From the NCBI GenBank assembly GCA_013362295.1, contig JABFWJ010000282.1, positions 1 to 17,445 on the forward strand: a stretch of 17,445 bases of DNA. Direction: 5' to 3'. The stretch comes from Thermoleophilia bacterium (lineage in GTDB: Bacteria; Actinomycetota; Thermoleophilia; Gaiellales; Gaiellaceae). Below, piece by piece: positions 1 through 6,321 of this stretch (within the stretch, counting starts at the first letter, position 1; every line of letters begins with the position of its first letter). The translations under genes and the position numbers were made by a program. The notes under the pieces are model-generated. The model ran no database searches, was not told where the DNA came from, and worked only from the letters and a program-made list of their open reading frames with translations.

Positions 1-34
1 CGGCCACGTGGACGCAGCGCGTGCCACGCTGTAG
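1..34 (+). CDS. C-terminal tail of an upstream gene (partial)
   Basis: The frame beginning at base 2 is open from the window edge and ends with TAG at 32-34, giving the tail GHVDAARATL. It stops five bases before the GTG of the Mug-Nudix gene, the spacing expected within an operon. No ribosome binding site or TAnnnT box is evident before that GTG, which also fits read-through from an upstream gene. Ten residues are too few to identify a family, and a chance open frame is possible. Confidence 0.35.
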   Translation, partial: GHVDAARATL

Positions 35-39
35 GCCGC

Positions 40-987
40 GTGGCCGCAGACACTCCTAGCGCGATCCCGGACGTCCTCGCGCCGGGGTTGGCATGCGTCT
101 TCTGCGGGATCAACCCGGGGCGGGTGTCGGCGGCAGCGGCGGCGCATTTTGCGAACCCGCGCAACGACTTCTGGCGGCTGCTGCACGACGCAGGCTTCAC
201 GCCGCGTCTCTACGACCCGTCGGAACAGTTCTCGCTGCTCGACCTCGGAATCGGAGTGACGAACGCCGCGTACCGCACGACTCCCGGCTCTGGCGATCTC
301 CGCGGGGGGGACTTCGACGCCGCGCGGCTCGAGCGCATGGTGCGAGAGCTGCATCCGGTCGCAATCGCGTTCGTCGGCAAGGAGGCATACCGCGGACTCT
401 TCAACGAGCGCGCGGAGCTCGGCCCGCAGATTCGCACGGTCGGCGCCACCGGTCTGTACGTGCTCCCGTCGACGTCGCCCGCGAACGCCGCCGTCCCGTA
501 CGACGAACGCCTGCGCTGGTTCTCGGCGTTGTACGACTGGCTGCATCCCGAGAAGCGATTGGCCGTGCGGGCGCTCGTCGTCGACGACGAGCGGCGCATC
601 CTCCTCGTGCCGTACGAGAACCCCGTCACGAAAGCGACGTGGTGGGGCACTCCGGGTGGCGGCATCGAGGCGGGAGAGACGCACGAGCATGCGCTGCGCC
701 GCGAGTTACGAGAGGAGATCGGGCTCGAGCAGTTCGAGCCGGGCCCGCTCGTCTGGGAGCACGAGCGCGAGTTTCCGTGGAACGGCCGGCTGCTCTGGCA
801 GCACAACTCGGTGTACCTCGTCCGTGTGCCCGGGCATGAGCCGAGGCCGACGATCGACCTCACGCAGGAAGGAGTGGCGGGCCACCGATGGTGGACGATG
901 CACGAGCTCGAGGCGACGCGGGAACGCTTGGCGCCGCCGGACTTCCTCCGGCGTGTCCGCGGGATCATCGACGCGCACGACGCTTGA
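40..987 (+). CDS. G/U mismatch-specific DNA glycosylase (Mug/TDG) fused to a Nudix hydrolase
   Basis: A 315-aa two-domain protein. Residues 9-168 are a Mug/TDG-type uracil/thymine glycosylase: DVLAPGLACVFCGINPG aligns with the E. coli Mug start and carries the catalytic Asn (N25) of GINPG; the second motif is LPSTSPANA at 142-150, in place of E. coli NPSGLSR. Residues about 172-312 are a Nudix domain with a complete Nudix box at 207-229 (G-x5-E-x7-RE-L-REE-I-G-L). The glycosylase would excise U or T from G mismatches; the Nudix domain would hydrolyse a nucleoside diphosphate derivative, possibly a damaged nucleotide (substrate not determinable here). The GTG at 40 gives the usual Mug N terminus, but the frame is open to the window edge, so a longer form cannot be excluded. 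E. coli Mug is single-domain (about 168 aa), so the C-terminal half is an added domain, not a neighbouring gene: there is no stop or restart between them. Confidence 0.9.
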   Translation: MAADTPSAIPDVLAPGLACVFCGINPGRVSAAAAAHFANPRNDFWRLLHDAGFTPRLYDPSEQFSLLDLGIGVTNAAYRTTPGSGDLRGGDFDAARLERMVRELHPVAIAFVGKEAYRGLFNERAELGPQIRTVGATGLYVLPSTSPANAAVPYDERLRWFSALYDWLHPEKRLAVRALVVDDERRILLVPYENPVTKATWWGTPGGGIEAGETHEHALRRELREEIGLEQFEPGPLVWEHEREFPWNGRLLWQHNSVYLVRVPGHEPRPTIDLTQEGVAGHRWWTMHELEATRERLAPPDFLRRVRGIIDAHDA

Positions 988-1010
988 ATCGTCTCCGGCG
1001 GCGGCGTCAG

Positions 1011-1016
1011 TAACCT
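1011..1016 (+). promoter_or_regulatory. -10-like box TAACCT for a leaderless CopD-like gene
   Basis: TAACCT lies seven bases before the GTG start at 1024, so transcription would begin at or next to the start codon. No convincing -35 hexamer is seen. The same arrangement recurs at several other genes in the window. Confidence 0.4.
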
Positions 1017-1023
1017 GCACGCC

Positions 1024-1476
1024 GTGCTCGCGGTCCTCGTTGCCGTCCACCTGCTCGCGGCCGCCGTGTGGGTGGGCGGATCGACGGCGCTGATCTTCGT
1101 CGGCGTGCCCGCGATCAGGACGCTCGAAGGCGAGCAGCGCGGCCGGGCGATGAAGGCGCTCGGCCTGCGCTGGCGGCCGCTCGGCTACGGCGCGCTCGGC
1201 ATCGCCGCACTGACCGGCATCGCGCTCGCCGCGCGCGAGTGGAGGCACGACTCGGCATTTCAGGCGGTGTTCTGGACCAAGGTGACGCTGTTCGTCTGCC
1301 TCGTCGCGGCGTCGTACCTGCACAACTTCGTGCTCGGCCCGCGCCTGCAGGGCGAGATCCGCGAGGGCCGCGAGCAGGCGACGAAGCCGACCCTCGTCGT
1401 CGTCGGCTGGATCAGCTACGGCCTGACCGTCGCGCTACCGATCCTCGGCGTCGCCCTCGACCGCATGGTCAACTGA
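1024..1476 (+). CDS. CopD-like four-helix integral membrane protein
   Basis: A 150-aa protein with four hydrophobic segments at about residues 1-25, 48-68, 80-103 and 120-145. The first helix contains H9 followed by LLAAAVWVGG, the signature of CopD-type copper-resistance/transport membrane proteins and related small families; a second histidine lies in SYLHNFVLGPRL. Full CopD proteins are larger, so this is a single-module relative. Function is inferred: possibly copper or heme handling in the membrane, which would suit the SCO1 and CtaA genes elsewhere in the window. The start is GTG at 1024, with a TAACCT -10-like box at 1011-1016 only seven bases upstream and no ribosome binding site, suggesting a leaderless transcript. 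It ends at the convergent junction with nadE; its stop codon overlaps the first arm of a 13-bp hairpin. Confidence 0.7.
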   Translation: MLAVLVAVHLLAAAVWVGGSTALIFVGVPAIRTLEGEQRGRAMKALGLRWRPLGYGALGIAALTGIALAAREWRHDSAFQAVFWTKVTLFVCLVAASYLHNFVLGPRLQGEIREGREQATKPTLVVVGWISYGLTVALPILGVALDRMVN

Positions 1477-1507
1477 TCCTGGTTCGCGGGTTTTGCGAAC
1501 CAGGATC
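1475..1507. terminator. Perfect 13-bp hairpin at the convergent junction, likely bidirectional terminator
   Basis: GATCCTGGTTCGC at 1475-1487 is followed by a 7-nt loop (GGGTTTT) and its exact complement at 1495-1507. The first arm begins inside the TGA stop of the CopD-like gene. There is no T-run after the stem on the plus strand. The arm contains the same CTGGTTCG core as the neighbouring repeats and the cluster at 12582-12660, so it belongs to the same repeat family. Confidence 0.6.
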
Positions 1508-1527
1508 ACGAGTTTCTCGGAGAGAGC

Positions 1528-1560
1528 CGAATCTGATTCGGCGCAGCCGAACCAGATTCG
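1528..1560. repeat. Palindromic dispersed repeat (REP-like), copy 1
   Basis: CGAATCTGATTCGGC at 1528-1542, loop GCA, and GCCGAACCAGATTCG at 1546-1560 form a 15-bp stem with one mismatch. Nearly the same hairpin occurs twice at 12582-12660, including the flanking GAG-CCTT bases after the second arm. It lies between the converging ends of the CopD-like gene and nadE. Confidence 0.75.
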
Positions 1561-1596
1561 AGCCTTGCTCGCGGGGCGCGCCCGCCTCCAAGCCGC

Positions 1597-1627
1597 GCGA
1601 ACCTGGTTCAGAGAGCGAACCTGGTTC
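1597..1627. repeat. Two direct copies of GCGAACCTGGTTC
   Basis: The 13-mer occurs at 1597-1609 and 1615-1627, 18 bases start to start. Each copy is itself a near-palindrome (GAACC-T-GGTTC). They belong to the same repeat family as the hairpins at 1475-1560 and lie just beyond the nadE stop codon. Confidence 0.65.
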
Positions 1628-1629
1628 CA

Positions 1630-3342
1630 CTAGCCCGGCCAGCGGTTCGTGATCGGCGTGCGGCGGTCGCGGCCGAAGGCTTTCGGGCGCAGCTTCACGC
1701 CCGGGGGTGCCTGGCGGCGCTTGTACTCCGCGCGGTCGATCATCGCCAGCGCCCGGTCGACGACGTCGACGTCGAAGCCGTCCTGGGAGAGCTCTTCGCG
1801 CGAGCGGTCGAGCTCGACGTATGCCTCGAGCACCTGGTCGAGCTTCGGGTAGGGCGGCAGCGAATCCTCGTCGAGCTGGTCCGCGCGCAGCTCGGCGCTC
1901 GGTGCGCGGTCGATGATCGACTGCGGGATCAGCTCGTGCTGCGCGCGCTCGTTCAGCCAGCGCGCAAGCCGGAAGACATCGGTCTTGTAGACGTCCTTGA
2001 TCAGCGCGAAGCCGCCGGCGAGGTCGCCGTACAGCGTCGAGTACCCGACCGACAGCTCCGACTTGTTCCCGGTCGCGATCACGAGCCAGCCGAACTTGTT
2101 CGAGAGCGCCATCAGCAGCGTGCCGCGGATGCGCGCCTGCAGGTTCTCCTCCGTGAGGTCGCTCTCGCGGCCGGTGAACGCCTCGGCCAGCGCGCCGGAG
2201 TACGCATCGACCATCGGCTCGATCGCGATCTCGCGGAAGTCGATGCCGAGCGACTCGGCCAGCCGGGCCGCGTCGCCGCGCGTCGCCTCGGAGGAGTAGC
2301 GGGACGGCATCGAGATGCCGTGCACCCGCTCCGCGCCGAGCGCCTCGACGCACAGCGCTGCGGTCAGCGCGGAGTCGATGCCGCCCGAGAGGCCGAATAC
2401 GACGTCGCCGAAGCCGTTCTTCGTCACGTAGTCGCGCAGACCGAGCTCGAGCGCGAGCCGCATCTGCTCGAGGTCGTCCAGCTGCGGTGCCACCGCCGGA
2501 TGGACACGATCATCCTGTCTGCGCGGCGGAGCCAGCTCCACCTCGGTCGTCTTCACGTCGACGCGCTCGCGGGCCAGAGCGCGGCGGCGCACATCCCGCA
2601 GGCGACGACCGACCGCGGCGACGGGATCGACGTCGACGACGAGGAGCTCCTCCTCGAAGCCCGCCGCGCGCGCGAGCACCTCGCCTTCGTCGTCGAGCAC
2701 GACCGAGTGGCCGTCGAAGATCAGCTCGTCCTGTCCGCCGACCGCGTTGCAGAGCGCGATGAAGCACGAGTTGTCCGTCGCCCGCACCTTGAGCATCTCC
2801 TCGCGCTCGCGGTCCTTGCCCACGTGGAACGGCGACGCCGAGATGTTCGCGATCAGCTGTGCGCCGGCGAGCGCGAGATCCGTCGCCGGCGGTCCCGGCT
2901 GCCAGAGGTCCTCGCAGATCGTCGGCCCGACGAGCACGTCGCCGAACCGCAGCAGGAAGTTGTCGTACGCCGGCGCGAAGTACCGGTCCTCGTCGAACAC
3001 GCCGTAGTTCGGCAGATAGCGCTTGCGGTAGACGCAGCGGATCTCCCCGTGGGCGAGCACGAAGCACCCGTTGAAGAGGTCGGTGTCGAGGTGCGGTGCC
3101 CCGACGAGGGCCGTGACGCCGTGCGCGGCCTTCGCGACGCTCTCGAGGGCCCGGCGCGCCGCACGCACGAAACCGGGCCGGAGCAGGAGATCCTCGGGCG
3201 GATAACCGGTCAGCACGAGCTCCGGGAAGAGGACGAGGTCGGCGTTCTCGCCGCGCGCCCTCTCCAGCCACTCGACGACCTTGGCCGCGTTCCCGTCGAC
3301 GTCGCCGACGACGCTATTGATCTGGGCGAGCGCGAGTCTCAT
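1630..3342 (-). CDS. nadE: Glutamine-dependent NAD+ synthetase
   Basis: This enzyme makes NAD+ from deamido-NAD+ and ATP, taking ammonia from glutamine; it is cytosolic and the last step of NAD biosynthesis. The 570-aa protein has an N-terminal nitrilase-type glutaminase domain (1 to about 250) with the expected triad: Glu41 (LFPELVLTGYPPEDL), Lys107 (YRKRYLPNYGVFDE) and Cys143 (PTICEDLW). The C-terminal synthetase domain carries the ATP pyrophosphatase P-loop LSGGIDS at 318-324 and the GTLLMALSNK and TGNKSE segments. Length is normal for the two-domain form. I chose ATG at 3342, which gives MRLALAQINS, the usual family start; the frame is open 36 bases further upstream. A purine-rich AGAGG lies about 12 bases before it. 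Its start overlaps the upstream 79-aa membrane gene by 29 bases, so the two are probably co-transcribed and translationally coupled. It converges on the repeat-rich junction at 1475-1627. Confidence 0.96.
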   Translation of the reverse strand: MRLALAQINSVVGDVDGNAAKVVEWLERARGENADLVLFPELVLTGYPPEDLLLRPGFVRAARRALESVAKAAHGVTALVGAPHLDTDLFNGCFVLAHGEIRCVYRKRYLPNYGVFDEDRYFAPAYDNFLLRFGDVLVGPTICEDLWQPGPPATDLALAGAQLIANISASPFHVGKDREREEMLKVRATDNSCFIALCNAVGGQDELIFDGHSVVLDDEGEVLARAAGFEEELLVVDVDPVAAVGRRLRDVRRRALARERVDVKTTEVELAPPRRQDDRVHPAVAPQLDDLEQMRLALELGLRDYVTKNGFGDVVFGLSGGIDSALTAALCVEALGAERVHGISMPSRYSSEATRGDAARLAESLGIDFREIAIEPMVDAYSGALAEAFTGRESDLTEENLQARIRGTLLMALSNKFGWLVIATGNKSELSVGYSTLYGDLAGGFALIKDVYKTDVFRLARWLNERAQHELIPQSIIDRAPSAELRADQLDEDSLPPYPKLDQVLEAYVELDRSREELSQDGFDVDVVDRALAMIDRAEYKRRQAPPGVKLRPKAFGRDRRTPITNRWPG

Positions 3343-3553
3343 CGGTGGTTTTCGCCTCTCGGTCGAAAACTCTATCACGGCGCTCCTTCAGGGCCGCACG
3401 GCGCCAGCTGACGTAGAGCACGAGCGCGCAGAGAAACACCGCGAAGCTGAGCCAGCCGATGAACGGCGAGCCTGCCTTGTTGCCGACGACGCTGATCACG
3501 GCCGCGACGACCAGCGCGCCGATCAGCCAGAGCCGGATGGCCTTAGCCCGCAT
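3314..3553 (-). CDS. Small two-helix membrane protein (79 aa), unknown function
   Basis: ATG at 3553 gives MRAKAIRLWLIGALVV, two hydrophobic helices (about residues 7-23 and 33-50) separated by a short GNKAGSPF loop, then a basic and acidic cytoplasmic tail. I do not recognise a family. The frame is open upstream to 3628, but the N terminus that adds is arginine-rich and unlike a protein start. A GATACT box six bases before the ATG (3560-3565, minus strand) suggests a leaderless promoter. The 3' end overlaps the start of nadE by 29 bases, an operon arrangement. Confidence 0.65.
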   Translation of the reverse strand: MRAKAIRLWLIGALVVAAVISVVGNKAGSPFIGWLSFAVFLCALVLYVSWRRAALKERRDRVFDREAKTTDETRARPDQ

Positions 3554-3559
3554 CGTGGG

Positions 3560-3565
3560 AGTATC
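3560..3565 (-). promoter_or_regulatory. -10-like box GATACT before the small membrane protein/nadE pair
   Basis: On the minus strand GATACT (4/6 to TATAAT, with the key A2 and T6) sits six bases before the ATG at 3553. This is the leaderless spacing seen elsewhere in the window; it would make the 79-aa gene plus nadE their own transcription unit, separate from the acyl-CoA synthetase genes upstream. Confidence 0.3.
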
Positions 3566-3613
3566 GCGCGCTTTCACACGTCGAATGCACTCGACGGCTC
3601 GGATGGATGCACC

Positions 3614-3739
3614 CCGCGCCCCGTCCACGCGGCGGTCGTGTCCGCGGGCCGCTACGTGCTGCCGCTCGCGCCGGGCTACGGCGTGGAGATGAAGCCGGAG
3701 TCGCTCGCCGATTTCGAGTATCCGCGCGGGCGGGCTTGG
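3614..3739 (+). pseudogene. Remnant of the C terminus of an enolase-superfamily (L-fuconate dehydratase/ENOSF1-like) gene
   Basis: In the frame with codons at 3632, 3635 and so on, the plus strand encodes PVHAAVVSAG followed by RYVLPLAPGYGVEMKPES and LADFEYPRGRAW. This closely resembles the C-terminal tail of L-fuconate dehydratase-type enolases (…GRYxPPTAPGYSxEMxxESLxxYxFPxGxxW). Nothing upstream in any frame continues the barrel: the preceding sequence is the antisense of the 79-aa membrane gene and nadE. Downstream the frame runs into the antisense of the SGNH gene and stops at 3767-3769. It occupies the otherwise unexplained 198-bp gap between two minus-strand genes. I read it as a decayed gene fragment left by rearrangement; the family assignment rests on memory of the tail motif, without a search. 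Confidence 0.6.
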
Positions 3740-3751
3740 GCTTGGGCGTGC

Positions 3752-4390
3752 TCACTCGCCGTCGGTTGACAGGCAAACGACCATGCGCCGCAGGCGCTCT
3801 TCGACGGCCCGCGCGACGGCCGCGGTTCCGTCGGCGTCGAGGTGGAACCCGTCGAGATCGCTGTACGCGGCGACGCCGTTCAGGTCGAGGAGCTCGCAGC
3901 GCAGCTCGCTGCACACCGCGCCGAAGGCGGGGCCGAGCTGACGCGACTTCTCCGCTTCGAGCCCGTACTGCGGGCCGACCCGCCCGAACGGCGGCGGACA
4001 GACGACGAGCAGCTCCGGCGCCGATCCGTCCGGGCCCGTCTCGCTGGTGCGCACGATCCGCACGAGCCGCCCGACGGACGCGGCGACGTCCTCGGCACGC
4101 AGCGAGTAGCGCATCGCGACGTCGTTGGTTCCGAGATAGATCACGACGAGGTCGAGCGGCATGTGCGTGCGCAGGCACGGCAGGAGGTACGTCGCGCCGG
4201 TGCGTCCTTCCCAGATCGGATCGTCGTGCGCGGCGGTGCGCCCGTTCAGCCCCTCGGCGATCACCTCCCACTCGTCGCCGAGTGCGCGCTGCAGGCGCAC
4301 CGGCCAGCGCGACTCGCGCGGAAGCCGCGTTGCCGTCGCGGGGTCGTACCCCCAGGTGTTCGAGTCGCCGAAGCACAGCACCGTCCTCAT
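3752..4390 (-). CDS. SGNH-family esterase/acyltransferase (MsAcT-like arylesterase)
   Basis: A 212-aa GDSL/SGNH hydrolase. Block I is LCFGDSNTWGYD near the N terminus (catalytic Ser in GDS), block II is the conserved Gly in EGLNGRT, block III is LGTND, and block V is DGFHLD (catalytic Asp and His). The pattern VIAEGLNGRT…LPLDLVVI-like…LGTND closely follows the Mycobacterium smegmatis acyltransferase/arylesterase MsAcT. It has no signal peptide, so it is probably cytoplasmic. It should hydrolyse or transfer short acyl esters; the real substrate is unknown. Its ATG (4390) shares a base with the TGA of the acyl-CoA synthetase (TGATG), so translation is coupled and the pair is an operon. Confidence 0.9.
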   Translation of the reverse strand: MRTVLCFGDSNTWGYDPATATRLPRESRWPVRLQRALGDEWEVIAEGLNGRTAAHDDPIWEGRTGATYLLPCLRTHMPLDLVVIYLGTNDVAMRYSLRAEDVAASVGRLVRIVRTSETGPDGSAPELLVVCPPPFGRVGPQYGLEAEKSRQLGPAFGAVCSELRCELLDLNGVAAYSDLDGFHLDADGTAAVARAVEERLRRMVVCLSTDGE

Positions 4391-6249
4391 CAGGCGACGA
4401 CCGCCTCGATCTCGTCGAGCGACTCCGGGTTCTCGAGCGACGAAAGATCGCCCGGGTCGGCGCCGAGCGCCTTCGCGCGCACGGCCCGGCGCACGATCTT
4501 GGCCGACCGCGTTTTCGGGAGCGCGTCGACGAAGAAGATCCGGTCCGGCTTGAACGCCTTGCCGAGCTCGCCGGCGACGTGCGCGGCGACCTCGGCCTCG
4601 GTCGCCTCGGCACCGGGCAGCAGGCAGCAGAAGATCCACGCCGTCTCGCCCTTGACCTCGTGCGGTACGCCGATCGCGGCCGCCTCGCGCACGGCCGGGT
4701 GACCGACCGCGGCCGATTCGAGCTCGGCCGGCCCGATGCGCTTGCCGGCGATGTTGAGCGTGTCGTCGGAGCGGCCGTGGAGGAACCAGAAGCCGTCCTC
4801 GTCGGCCGAGGCCCAGTCGCCGTGCACCCAGACGCCCGGCAGTCTGCTCCAGTACGTCTCCAGATACTTCTCCGGGTCGCGCCAGAAGCCGCGCGTCATG
4901 CCCGGGAACGGCCGGCGGCAGACGAGCTCGCCCACTTCCCCGGTGCCGACGAGCGAGCCGCCGTCCTCGCCGAGGATGTCCATCGCCATCCCGAGCGCCG
5001 GCCCGCCGACCGAGCACGACTTGATCGGGACGACGGGGGCGGGCGAGAGGAAGCACGCCCCGACCTCGGTGCCGCCGCTGCAGTTGATCACCGGGACGCG
5101 GGAGCGGCCGATCGTCTCGAACAGCCAGCGGTACGGCTCCGGGTTCCAGGGCTCGCCCGTCGTGACGAAGGTCCGGAGCGACGAGAGGTCGCTCGTCGGA
5201 TCGCCGTGCGGCAGCAGGGCGCGCGTGAGCGTCGGCGAGAGGCCGAGCGACGTGACGCGCTCCTGCTCGACGATGCGCCAGAGGCGGTCCGGCGCCGGCC
5301 AGTCGGGCGCTCCCTCCGCGAAGACGATCGCGGCGCCGAGCGCGCCCGCGCCGACGACCGTCCACGGGCCCATGATCCAGCCCATGTCGGTCGCGAAATG
5401 CATCACGTCGCCTTCGTGCACGTCCGCCTGATAACAGGCCTCGCGCGCGATCGAGACGAGGAAGCCCCCCTGCACGTGCACCACGCCTTTCGGCTTGCCG
5501 GTCGTTCCCGACGTATAGGTGAGCAGGTACGGATGCTCGGAGTCGACTTCGAGCGGCGGGAGCTCGCCGGGGAGCTCGTCGAGCTCGAACGGCGCGAGCA
5601 CGACCTGGATGTCGACGCCGGTCTCTTCCAGGATCTCGAGCATCGGCACGCGCTTGCCGCGGCGTGACGACTCGCGCTGCGTGATCACCACCTTCGCCTC
5701 GCTCGCCTGCAGCCGCTGTGCGACCGCGGGTGCGGCGAAGCCGGAGAACACCGGCACCTGGATCGCGCCGATGTGCGCGATCGCGTGCGACGCGACCGCG
5801 ACCTCCGGCGCCATCGGCAGGAAGATCGCGACGCGGTCGCCCGGCTCGACGCCGAGCGCGACGAGGCGCTCTGCGAGTCGCGTCACGTCGCGCGACAGCT
5901 GCGCGAAGCTGAGCTCGCGGCGCGAGCCGTCCTCGCCGAGCCCGACCGCGGCGACGGCGTCGGGACGGCGCTCGGCCCAGCGGTGGACGCAGTTGCGCGC
6001 GATGTTGATCCGTCCGCCGACGAACCACGTCGTCCACTCGGGACCACGCGAGTCGTCGTAGACGCGCTCCCAGGGGCGGGAGAACTCGAGCCCGACGTCC
6101 TCGACGCAGAGCGGCCAGAACCAGTCCGGCTCCTCGTACGAGCGGCGCACCAGCTCGTGGTAGTTCGCGACGCCCGCGCGGCGCATGAGGCGCGTGGCGT
6201 TCGCGCGCTCGATCACGGCCTCGTCGGGCCGCCAGACGACCTCGGTCAC
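4390..6249 (-). CDS. Acyl-CoA synthetase (acetyl-CoA synthetase-like, AMP-forming)
   Basis: A 619-aa ANL-superfamily ligase that activates a carboxylate to its acyl-CoA through an acyl-AMP. It has an N-terminal ACAS-type segment (YHELVRRSYEEPDWFW), the P-loop YTSGTTGKPKG at about 245-255, the GGTE motif (NCSGGTEVG), the GD and GRSDDTLNIAGKRIGPAE hinge motifs, and PKTRSAKI near the C terminus with the catalytic Lys. Acetate, propionate, acetoacetate or a longer acid could be the substrate; sequence alone does not decide. A TTG at 6258 would add three residues, but it overlaps a TAGATT box (6257-6262) that sits exactly seven bases before the GTG at 6249, so I prefer the GTG as a leaderless start. 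It is followed without a gap by the SGNH esterase gene and diverges from the MFS/TetR operon. Confidence 0.92.
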   Translation of the reverse strand: MTEVVWRPDEAVIERANATRLMRRAGVANYHELVRRSYEEPDWFWPLCVEDVGLEFSRPWERVYDDSRGPEWTTWFVGGRINIARNCVHRWAERRPDAVAAVGLGEDGSRRELSFAQLSRDVTRLAERLVALGVEPGDRVAIFLPMAPEVAVASHAIAHIGAIQVPVFSGFAAPAVAQRLQASEAKVVITQRESSRRGKRVPMLEILEETGVDIQVVLAPFELDELPGELPPLEVDSEHPYLLTYTSGTTGKPKGVVHVQGGFLVSIAREACYQADVHEGDVMHFATDMGWIMGPWTVVGAGALGAAIVFAEGAPDWPAPDRLWRIVEQERVTSLGLSPTLTRALLPHGDPTSDLSSLRTFVTTGEPWNPEPYRWLFETIGRSRVPVINCSGGTEVGACFLSPAPVVPIKSCSVGGPALGMAMDILGEDGGSLVGTGEVGELVCRRPFPGMTRGFWRDPEKYLETYWSRLPGVWVHGDWASADEDGFWFLHGRSDDTLNIAGKRIGPAELESAAVGHPAVREAAAIGVPHEVKGETAWIFCCLLPGAEATEAEVAAHVAGELGKAFKPDRIFFVDALPKTRSAKIVRRAVRAKALGADPGDLSSLENPESLDEIEAVVA

Positions 6250-6256
6250 GCGCGCC

Positions 6257-6262
6257 AATCTA
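6257..6262 (-). promoter_or_regulatory. -10-like box TAGATT for the acyl-CoA synthetase operon
   Basis: On the minus strand TAGATT lies seven bases before GTG 6249, the leaderless spacing. The TetR-type operator at 6275-6292 falls between its expected -10 and -35 positions, so the same repressor could also affect this divergent promoter. Confidence 0.4.
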
Positions 6263-6274
6263 CTTGCGCGGATG

Positions 6275-6292
6275 AGTTAGCAGTTGCTAACT
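6275..6292. promoter_or_regulatory. TetR-type operator (18-bp perfect inverted repeat)
   Basis: AGTTAGCA-GT-TGCTAACT is a perfect 8+2+8 palindrome. A weaker related site, TTAG-N6-CTAA, follows at 6292-6305. Position between a divergent ligase gene and an efflux gene whose operon ends in tetR makes it the probable operator for the TetR protein at 7764-8366. Confidence 0.75.
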
Positions 6293-6305
6293 TAGCGCGT
6301 ACTAA
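6277..6305 (+). promoter_or_regulatory. Promoter of the MFS/TetR operon
   Basis: TTAGCA (6277-6282, 4/6 to TTGACA) and TACTAA (6300-6305) are separated by exactly 17 bases. The operator palindrome overlaps the -35 and spacer, so a bound repressor would block polymerase. The leader is very short and carries the ribosome binding site GGGAGGTGG (6312-6320) directly before ATG 6322. Confidence 0.5.
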
Positions 6306-6321
6306 CTTCACGGGAGGTGGA

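Noticed and set aside
1528..1627. tRNA gene suggested by GGTTCG- and GATTCGA-like strings
   Set aside because: These strings belong to simple palindromes; there is no cloverleaf, no anticodon arm and no acceptor pairing.
1936..3411. Long plus-strand open frame opposite nadE
   Set aside because: Composition is Arg/Glu/His-rich with no motif, while the opposite strand has full NadE catalytic motifs.
4391..6037. Minus-strand open frame extending the SGNH protein N-terminally by hundreds of residues
   Set aside because: The extension is the shifted frame of the acyl-CoA synthetase gene. The SGNH signature starts at ATG 4390 exactly where the ligase stops.
5773..6321. Upstream extension of the MFS transporter frame
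   Set aside because: The extra residues are polar antisense of the ligase gene; the strong ribosome binding site at 6312-6320 and the operator place the start at 6322.
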